Assembly: GCA_002400085.1 (NCBI GenBank)
Contig: DHEX01000011.1
Span: forward strand, 6,940-13,804
Source: Clostridiaceae bacterium UBA4839
Lineage (GTDB): Bacteria > Bacillota > Clostridia > Clostridiales > Caloramatoraceae
DNA: 6,865 bases
Reading direction: 5' to 3'
Positions 1-4,975 of the stretch are shown in pieces. Each line of letters opens with the position of its first letter. Positions within the stretch are counted from its first letter, which is position 1. A model generated the notes under the pieces. That model saw only the letters and a list, made by a program, of their open reading frames with translations, was not told the origin of the DNA and did no database searches. A program made the position numbers and the translations under genes.

Positions 1-16
1 TACTAATATTTTATTT

Positions 17-178
17 ATGAATCAGTTGAAAAAAAAAGATGTCAACTTAGCTATCTTGGTTGATCAATTTGAAAAAAATGAATTATCATTCGAAGAAATG
101 ATGGAATTGTGCGGCGGAACTGACGTCAATGGTAAAGGAATTGAGCCAGAAGATCCAGAGCCTGTCCCCGTTATTTGA
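17..178 (+). CDS. Candidate RiPP precursor peptide with double-glycine leader
   Basis: A 53-codon gene ending TGA at 176-178. Seen: residues 1-34 form a charged helix-like leader (MNQLKKKD, then NLAILVDQF) ending ELSFEEMMELCGG. Counted back from the second Gly this gives L-12, S-11, E-8, M-7, L-4, G-2, G-1, the consensus of double-glycine leaders cut by C39 peptidase domains of export ABC transporters. The predicted core is TDVNGKGIEPEDPEPVPVI (19 residues), acidic and proline-rich, with one Lys and no Cys, Ser, Met or aromatic residue; the only Cys (C32) lies in the leader at -3. Inferred: it is the substrate of the radical SAM enzymes encoded just downstream. The start is not certain, because the frame stays open to the window edge (the codons before the ATG read TNILF) and no ribosome site is visible in the 16 bases upstream. 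I do not recognise the exact family; an unmodified secreted peptide or class II-type bacteriocin is the main alternative. Confidence 0.78.
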   Translation: MNQLKKKDVNLAILVDQFEKNELSFEEMMELCGGTDVNGKGIEPEDPEPVPVI

Positions 179-195
179 TATTATAATCAAATAAT
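170..195 (+). other. A/T-rich hairpin over the precursor stop codon
   Basis: TTATTTGAT (171-179) and ATCAAATAA (186-194) are perfect inverted repeats of 9 bp around a 6-base loop, extended by a possible G-U pair (170/195). The left arm contains the TGA stop of the precursor gene. Only one pair is G-C and no T-tract follows, so it is not a classic terminator. It could still mark the 3' end of a short precursor transcript or lower read-through into the enzyme genes. A chance palindrome in A/T-rich DNA is possible. Confidence 0.45.
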
Positions 196-233
196 AGAAA
201 CTTATGGAGCTAGCTTAAAAAATGATAATCAGT

Positions 234-268
234 TTTGGACTTTCATATAAATAAGCAGGTTAGATTTG
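234..268 (+). promoter_or_regulatory. Probable Bacteroidota-type promoter for the enzyme operon
   Basis: TAGATTTG at 261-268 is an exact match to the Bacteroidota -7 box TAnnTTTG. A TTTG at 234-237 lies 23 bases upstream, at the long end of the TTG-N17-23-TAnnTTTG spacing reported for Flavobacterium. Transcription would begin around 273-277, leaving a leader of about 55 bases before the GTG at 329. This would let the enzymes be expressed separately from the precursor. The match is by eye; the 150-base gap between the two genes otherwise holds only the hairpin at its start and no credible small gene. Confidence 0.45.
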
Positions 269-328
269 ATAATTCATTTTTCGAGTTAGCTCTTATTTTT
301 AATTTATTCTTTATCGCAACATAGCAAA

Positions 329-2137
329 GTGCAAAAAGATTCAATCAATGTGGTTATTGTAGTTCCACCGTGGACGATACTTGACACGCCTAATTTAGGT
401 GCACATCTATTACAAGCATCGGTTCAAGATTTAAATTGTAAAGTTTATGTCTTTTATTCGGATCAATTACTTGCTAATAAAATAGGATTAAAACAATATA
501 AATATATTTCTGAAGATTTGCTATCTCAATACGAGCTTATACAAGAACGATTATTTGTTAAAGCGGCATATCCAGATTTGCCATTTTTGGGTCGAAGAGT
601 CACATCAAATGGTATTGATTATAAAACGCCACGTTCTGAATTTGATCCAGAAATAAATTGGAGTAGTTTCTATTGTTTGGAAAAGAGTATAGATGAATGG
701 GTTTGTGAAACAGCTGCGACTCTCGCTTCATCTGAATTTCAATTAATAGGATTCACGATTTCACATCAGCAAACAAATGCCTCTATTGCTCTAATTGATA
801 AGATTAAAGAGTTGAATTCCAAAAAAATAATTGTTGTTGGTGGATCCAATTGTGATGGAAAAATGGCAAATGGCATTTTATCATTATCTAACAATATTGA
901 CTTTATTTTTACAGGAAAATCAGATATATCTTTCAAGAATTTTATAAATGATTATTCGAAAGGATTTTTGCCACAACAAAAAATAATTCATTCAAAAACT
1001 ATTAATAATCTTGACGATCTTCCAACTCCACTTTATGATGATTATTTTTTTCAAATTAAAGAAAATAAATTAGAACTCAAACACTGGATAAATATCGAAT
1101 CAAGTCGAGGGTGTTGGTGGGGATGGAAAAATCAGTGTAAATTTTGTGGTGTCAATGGAAGTCATAATATTTATAAATCTAAAACGGCAGAAAGAATTTA
1201 TAAGGATATAGTCTTTTATAATGAGGAATATCAGGTAAGGAATTTTAGAATGGTAGATACATTGATGCCTAGAAAGTTTTTTAAATCGTTGATTCCTAAA
1301 TTGTCTGGATTAGGAATCAATATTTTTTACGAACAGAGAGCAGATGTGAGTTTTGAGCAGATGAGTCTTCTCAAAAAAGCAGGTGTAAATTCAATTCAAA
1401 TTGGAATTGAATCTTTATGTTCATCTCATTTAGCTCTGATAAACAAAGGTGTAAGTGTAGCTAATAATATCAATAGTTTAAGATATTCATCAATCTTAAA
1501 TATATATAACGGGTGGAATCTCCTTTATAATATTCCAAATGAAGATGAAATAGGTTGGAAAAAAACGCTAGATGTGTTACCTTTTATAAAACACCTGCCT
1601 CCACCTTCTTACTTCCGACCTGTTGAAATAGCAAGGTTCAGTCCATATCATGAAATGCCAGAATTATATAATATAAAGAATTTAAAATATTTTGATGTAT
1701 ATGATGATATTTATCCTCATAATGTTGATATAGAGTCTTTAGCATGGCTTTTTGAGGGTGAATATCCAACAGTAAAGCAAATAAATCCAGACCTTATAGA
1801 AAGTATTGGTAAATTTGTAAAAGATTGGATTTTATCTTGGCAAAGCAAAGAAAAAAGGAGTAGACTGGTAATTTTAGAGAAAGATGGTGAATTTATTTTA
1901 GTCGACACAAGAGGATTGGATAAAACAAAAAAAATCCAAATAATTGATCGAGACCAGGTGTCGGTTGCACTTATTGGGCCAGAGAGCAGGGTGTTTCCAA
2001 AATATGCTGAATGGGCTAAAGATAATAAACTTGTTATCGACATTGATGGAACTCTTGTCGCATTAACGATAACTAATCCAATTCTTTATCAGAATATACT
2101 TCATGAATATAAATTTGATAATTATGAGCGAAATTAA
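329..2137 (+). CDS. B12-type RiPP maturation radical SAM C-methyltransferase
   Basis: 602 aa, the usual length of the family (TIGR03975-like). Residues about 7-220 form a cobalamin-binding-like Rossmann domain, with INVVIVVPPW at the start and VVGGSNCDG near 169-177. The radical SAM domain begins at SRGCWWGW; C262, C270 and C273 give CX7CX2C instead of the usual CX3CX2C, followed by FCGVNG. This is the hallmark of the RiPP-maturation family. Further family landmarks are MVDTLMP, FYEQRADV, IQIGIESL, LYNIPNE, HLPPPSYFRPVEIARFSPYH. A C-terminal region of about 120 residues ends the protein. Characterised relatives methylate unactivated carbons using methylcobalamin and a second SAM; the substrate here is inferred to be the upstream precursor. 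The GTG at 329 is chosen because the open frame (from 290) has no ATG and the first beta strand starts at residue 6. It overlaps the next gene by 14 bases, suggesting translational coupling. Some B12 radical SAM relatives do chemistry other than methylation, so the exact reaction is open. Confidence 0.9.
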   Translation: MQKDSINVVIVVPPWTILDTPNLGAHLLQASVQDLNCKVYVFYSDQLLANKIGLKQYKYISEDLLSQYELIQERLFVKAAYPDLPFLGRRVTSNGIDYKTPRSEFDPEINWSSFYCLEKSIDEWVCETAATLASSEFQLIGFTISHQQTNASIALIDKIKELNSKKIIVVGGSNCDGKMANGILSLSNNIDFIFTGKSDISFKNFINDYSKGFLPQQKIIHSKTINNLDDLPTPLYDDYFFQIKENKLELKHWINIESSRGCWWGWKNQCKFCGVNGSHNIYKSKTAERIYKDIVFYNEEYQVRNFRMVDTLMPRKFFKSLIPKLSGLGINIFYEQRADVSFEQMSLLKKAGVNSIQIGIESLCSSHLALINKGVSVANNINSLRYSSILNIYNGWNLLYNIPNEDEIGWKKTLDVLPFIKHLPPPSYFRPVEIARFSPYHEMPELYNIKNLKYFDVYDDIYPHNVDIESLAWLFEGEYPTVKQINPDLIESIGKFVKDWILSWQSKEKRSRLVILEKDGEFILVDTRGLDKTKKIQIIDRDQVSVALIGPESRVFPKYAEWAKDNKLVIDIDGTLVALTITNPILYQNILHEYKFDNYERN

Positions 2138-2999
2138 TATTGGTGTTAATTTAACAAGGAGGTGTAACATGAAATGTTCCTTTTGTTATTATAGTACTTT
2201 GGAATTTTCAAAAGATAGTAAGAGTGATGATTTTACTAGTAAGTTTGATTTATCCATTGATGTTTTTAAATCTAAGATAAAAGAATTTCATTTCATAGAT
2301 AGATTATTTTTAACTGGAGGAGAACCTCTTATATATCCTCATTTAAAAGAATTAATATGTGATATGAGAGACCGAACTAGATATATATATGTTTGTACAA
2401 ATGCTACACTTGTCAATGATAACTGGTGTGATTTTTTCAAAAGGAACAATATTACTCTGGTAATAAGTGTGAAAGATAACTCAACCAGCACTTATAATAA
2501 GATAAATTACATACATAATCTTGGGGTTAATATTGAATTATATCATGTCTTAACAAAATCCAGCTTATGTATAATTAAAGAACTCCCTAGTAGATATCCG
2601 TGGGTAAAAAAAGTACGTTTATTATTTGAGACATCATCCGATCCTTTCAAAGAAATCATAAAACCCCTTGAATGGTTTACTTTACTACGCCTAGCTTCCT
2701 ATTATCTAAAACCAATTATCAATACAGTAGAAGCGGAGATTGGATTCTTACCTAAAAGTCACCCCATAACTCAAAATAACGATAAAGGAGCCGTAAACAG
2801 GATTATAATTGATTATGATGGAAAAGGGTATACTTGTCCTTTAATCGTTGAGAAAGATGATGGTGTAGATGATATGCTTAAAATAAAAAAGTGTGAAATA
2901 AATAAATGTCCAGTAATAAAAAAAGATTTTAAGCATAATAATTACGAGCAGATATGTCCATTTATAATTGTCAAACTGGAGTCATTGTTTTCTAATTAA
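2124..2999 (+). CDS. Second radical SAM peptide-modifying enzyme, short SPASM-like C-terminus
   Basis: 291 aa from the ATG at 2124. The alternative ATG at 2103 adds MNINLII, which is not needed because INIGVNLTRRCNMKC already forms the first strand and cluster loop. C14, C18 and C21 make CX3CX2C, which binds the 4Fe-4S cluster that cleaves SAM; LTGGEPLIYP near 63-72 is the SAM-binding GGEP motif. The C-terminus carries C238 (GYTCPL), C257 and C262 (KKCEINKC) and C278 (ICPF), placed like the auxiliary-cluster ligands of SPASM or Twitch domains, but fewer than a full SPASM set of seven. Such enzymes form crosslinks, epimerise residues or make other C-centred changes in RiPPs. It overlaps the upstream methyltransferase gene by 14 bases and sits 10 bases before the acetyltransferase gene. 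The class is clear; the reaction cannot be read from the sequence. No N-terminal RiPP-recognition (PqqD-like) domain is present. Confidence 0.85.
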   Translation: MSEINIGVNLTRRCNMKCSFCYYSTLEFSKDSKSDDFTSKFDLSIDVFKSKIKEFHFIDRLFLTGGEPLIYPHLKELICDMRDRTRYIYVCTNATLVNDNWCDFFKRNNITLVISVKDNSTSTYNKINYIHNLGVNIELYHVLTKSSLCIIKELPSRYPWVKKVRLLFETSSDPFKEIIKPLEWFTLLRLASYYLKPIINTVEAEIGFLPKSHPITQNNDKGAVNRIIIDYDGKGYTCPLIVEKDDGVDDMLKIKKCEINKCPVIKKDFKHNNYEQICPFIIVKLESLFSN

Positions 3000-3009
3000 T
3001 AATATCATA

Positions 3010-3537
3010 ATGGAAAATTTATTACTAAGGAATCTTACTGTTAATGACGCTCAAAATTACTTATCTTTTGCTCAGAGTATAATTAATGAAGAAATTTTTT
3101 CTATAACTTCTATAGATGATTTTAAATATACTGTAGAGGAAGAAAAAGAATGGATTGAGTCAGTATTAAAAAATAAAAATAATATCTGTTTAATTGCAGA
3201 GTATCAAAACAAAATCATTGGAAATATTAATATTCTTCAATACAAAGAAAAAAAATTAGCCCATGTCGCTGATTTAACAATCAATATTGATAAGAAATTT
3301 AGAAATAAGGGGATTGGTAAATCAATGTTTGAGGCGGCTTTCCTTAGAGTAAAAGATAATAATAATATAAAAAAAATAACACTCCAAGTTTTCGAAAATA
3401 ATTATAGAGCAATACACCTGTATGAATTAAATGGATTCAAAAAAGAGGGATTATTGATTAATCAAATATGCATCAATAATCACTTTTTCAATTTAGTTTT
3501 AATGGGAATAAATATAAATTCTGAAACATTTTCGTAG
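3010..3537 (+). CDS. GNAT-family N-acetyltransferase
   Basis: 175 aa. MENLLLRNLTVNDAQNYL begins the typical first strand and helix, so the ATG at 3010 is preferred over one at 2968, which would lie inside the preceding gene. LIAEYQNKIIGNINI is the beta2-beta3 region. ADLTINIDKKFRNKGIGKSMF contains the acetyl-CoA pyrophosphate loop RNKGIG at about residues 98-103. VFENNYRAIHLYELNGFKKEG is the C-terminal motif B region shared with RimI/RimJ-like enzymes. It transfers acetyl from acetyl-CoA to an amine. Starting only 10 bases after the second radical SAM gene, it is likely the last gene of the operon. Inferred roles are acetylating the freed N-terminal Thr or the single core Lys of the peptide, or acting as self-protection. 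An unrelated housekeeping or drug acetyltransferase is also possible. No terminator of usual form follows. Confidence 0.85.
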   Translation: MENLLLRNLTVNDAQNYLSFAQSIINEEIFSITSIDDFKYTVEEEKEWIESVLKNKNNICLIAEYQNKIIGNINILQYKEKKLAHVADLTINIDKKFRNKGIGKSMFEAAFLRVKDNNNIKKITLQVFENNYRAIHLYELNGFKKEGLLINQICINNHFFNLVLMGININSETFS

Positions 3538-3556
3538 AATAAAATTATACAAGAAT

Positions 3557-3571
3557 AGATAATGGTTATCT
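3557..3571 (+). terminator. Weak hairpin after the acetyltransferase gene
   Basis: AGATAA (3557-3562) and TTATCT (3566-3571) pair perfectly around a 3-base TGG loop, 20 bases after the last stop codon of the operon. The position fits a transcription end, but the stem has only one G-C pair and no run of T follows, so stability and function are doubtful. The rest of 3538-3600 holds nothing I can identify. Confidence 0.2.
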
Positions 3572-3749
3572 CAAATAATAAAAATCACGTCATATAGGTG
3601 TTTTTAGCTGTCTAATAATTAGTTTGAAGTCTAGCAAATTACCAATCTGTGATGAGTTTTTATTTTCTGGAATTAGTAGCTTTGCGTCGATTTTTAGTAT
3701 TCGTATATAATGTATTGATATATAAAAATATATAAGCGTTCTTTGATTT

Positions 3750-3780
3750 TTTGATTTGAATTGACACCCTCGTAATTTTG
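3750..3780 (+). promoter_or_regulatory. Transposase promoter of Bacteroidota type
   Basis: TAATTTTG at 3773-3780 matches the -7 box TAnnTTTG, with TTTG at 3750-3753 exactly 19 bases upstream, the preferred -33/-7 arrangement. The transposase ATG is 17 bases further on, so the leader would be only about 5-12 bases. This indicates that the IS evolved in a Bacteroidota host. A sigma70-like TTGACA at 3761-3766 lies too close to the -7 box to serve with it. Confidence 0.5.
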
Positions 3781-3797
3781 CATTAAAATGTAAAATT

Positions 3798-4917
3798 ATG
3801 AATAAAGGAAGATATCTTTTCTCTCAGGTACTGGATTTCATAGATAAGTATGAATTCAACAAGTGCGTTAAACGCTACTTTGGCAATTACCATGTCAGAG
3901 GGTTTGACTGTTGGAATCAGTTCCTGTATCTGTTTTTTGGACAATTGACTTCGCTCGGTTCTCTTCAAAGCATTTGTCTTTGCTTGAAAGCCCACAAGAG
4001 AAAGCTGTATCATTTAGGCATAAAAATATCAGTCAATACATCTTCGTTGTCGAGAGCTAACGAGAAACGGGATTGGCGTATTTTCGCCGACTTTGGTAAT
4101 TATCTGATAAACATCGTGCGTCCGCTTTATACGGATTATCCCATTGCTAACGTAGATATAGACAACGAAATATTTGCTTTGGACTCTACCTCCATATCCT
4201 GCAGCATCAATCTTCTGACTTGGGCAGAAGGAAAATATTCGCGTGGAGCAGTAGATGCATACGCTGCTTGATTTACGAGGGAACATTCCGAGTTTTATCC
4301 ACATCTCAGATGGAAAGTATCATGACAGCAATGTACTTGACATTATGGACTTTCAAAACGGGATCATCTATTTGATGGACAAGGCTTATGTGGATTTTGA
4401 AGCATTGATGCGCATCAATAATGCAGGAGCTTTCTTTGTTACTAGAGCCAAGTCATCCATAAAATACAATGTTGTAGAACAAAACCACAACATAGATGAA
4501 ACTACCGGATTGAGGGCAGACAAGAATATCGTTCTAACCGTACTGAAATCAAAAAAACTTTATCCCGAAAAACTGCGATTAGTTGAGTTTTATGACAACA
4601 AGAACGACGAACTGCTTGTTTTTCTTACAAAGAACTTTGAAGTATCATCTCTTGAAGTGGCTTATCTGTATCAAAACAGGTGGCAGATTGAAGTTTTTTT
4701 CAAATGGATAAAGCAAAATCTGATTATAAAGAAGTTTTGGGGGCATACTCCAAATGCCGTAAAGATACATTTATGGTCAGCCATCTGTACATGTACAATA
4801 GTGGCCTACATCAAGCATTCTTTTGACAAAACACCAATGGCTGAGTTACTCACAGATTCTCAATCCAGTCAAAATGTCAAAGAGCTACAATATGAGTTAT
4901 TTCTAAATAATTCTTAA
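3798..4917 (+). pseudogene. IS4-family transposase, frameshifted
   Basis: Two reading frames together make one DDE transposase. The first (3798-4271) begins MNKGRYLFSQVLDF and carries the DUF4372-type N-terminal domain up to about residue 95, then the first catalytic Asp, D129, in ALDSTS. It is in frame up to SRGAV (base 4253), then reads a short wrong tail to TGA at 4269. The second frame, opening right after an in-frame TAG at 4252-4254, resumes with MHTLLDLRGN. It includes the second Asp in LMDKAY (bases 4378-4380) and the C-terminal signature Y-x2-R-x3-E-x6-K in YQNRWQIEVFFKWIK. Related transposases read GAVK(L/M)HTLLDLRG here, so adding two bases after 4253 would restore GAVKMHT and a protein of about 373 aa, close to normal length. 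The break probably inactivates the element. A sequencing error cannot be excluded; a programmed frameshift is unlikely because no slippery run is present. Confidence 0.88.
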
Positions 4918-4948
4918 TTATTAACGCAACAGCAGTAGCAGAAAATTA

Positions 4949-4956
4949 TAAATTTG
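4949..4956 (+). promoter_or_regulatory. Possible -7 box before the outer-membrane gene
   Basis: TAAATTTG matches TAnnTTTG and lies 20 bases before the first ATG of the barrel gene. No TTG is present at the right distance upstream, where the sequence is the IS edge, so a native -33 element may have been displaced by the insertion or may never have existed. Low-confidence site in the short gap (4918-4975) between transposase and barrel gene. Confidence 0.22.
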
Positions 4957-4975
4957 TCCAAAAATATTGAAAAGA

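Larger units (their letters stand above)
3601..4940 (+). mobile_element. IS4-family insertion sequence (DUF4372 group), ends approximate
   Basis: The element is defined by its transposase (3798-4917), by about 200 bases upstream of it without coding content, and by visibly higher G+C than the flanking peptide genes. The ends are not resolved. The best paired signal is GCTGT plus TAATAATTA at 3607-3621, which matches the reverse complement of 4915-4933, but with 1 versus 5 bases between the two blocks, so it is only suggestive. No convincing target-site duplication was found; the 9-base AAAATTATA at 3541-3549 and 4942-4950 is A/T-only and would imply ends without matching inverted repeats. The length would be about 1.3 kb, normal for the group. 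The IS separates the peptide operon from the outer-membrane gene. Confidence 0.6.

Noticed and set aside
207..292. GAGCTAGCTT (207-216) can pair with GAGTTAGCTC (283-292), followed by a T-rich stretch
   Set aside because: The 66-base loop, two G-U pairs and overlap with the likely promoter make a terminator unlikely; similar pairings are expected by chance.
204..329. Additional small peptide genes in the gap after the precursor
   Set aside because: The ATG codons present open frames of only 4-10 codons, with no leader or GG motif.
1717..2043. 108-codon open frame on the minus strand
   Set aside because: Lies wholly inside the C-terminal part of the B12 radical SAM gene, whose family similarity is clear; its translation shows no domain-like features.
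2155..2171. Near-perfect Shine-Dalgarno AAGGAGGTG before an in-frame ATG at 2169, suggesting an internal start of the second radical SAM gene
   Set aside because: Starting there would remove the first cluster cysteine and the first strand. The bases encode the conserved TRRCNMKC stretch, and Bacteroidota rely little on Shine-Dalgarno pairing.
3677..3684. TAGCTTTG as a second promoter -7 box upstream of the transposase
   Set aside because: No TTG at 17-23 bases upstream, and it lies 114 bases before the gene, with a better-spaced promoter in between.
3783..4013. 76-codon minus-strand open frame
   Set aside because: Antisense shadow of the transposase N-terminal domain with no recognisable protein content.
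4240..4275. Programmed ribosomal frameshift in the transposase
   Set aside because: No slippery run of A or T at the junction, and the IS4 family normally uses a single frame; a plain indel explains it exactly.
4029..4304. 91-codon minus-strand open frame
   Set aside because: Antisense to the transposase across the frameshift; no support.
3541..4950. AAAATTATA at 3541-3549 and 4942-4950 as target-site duplication of the IS
   Set aside because: A/T-only 9-mer expected by chance here, and the ends it implies (CAAGAATAG... versus ...GTAGCAG) are not inverted repeats of one another.
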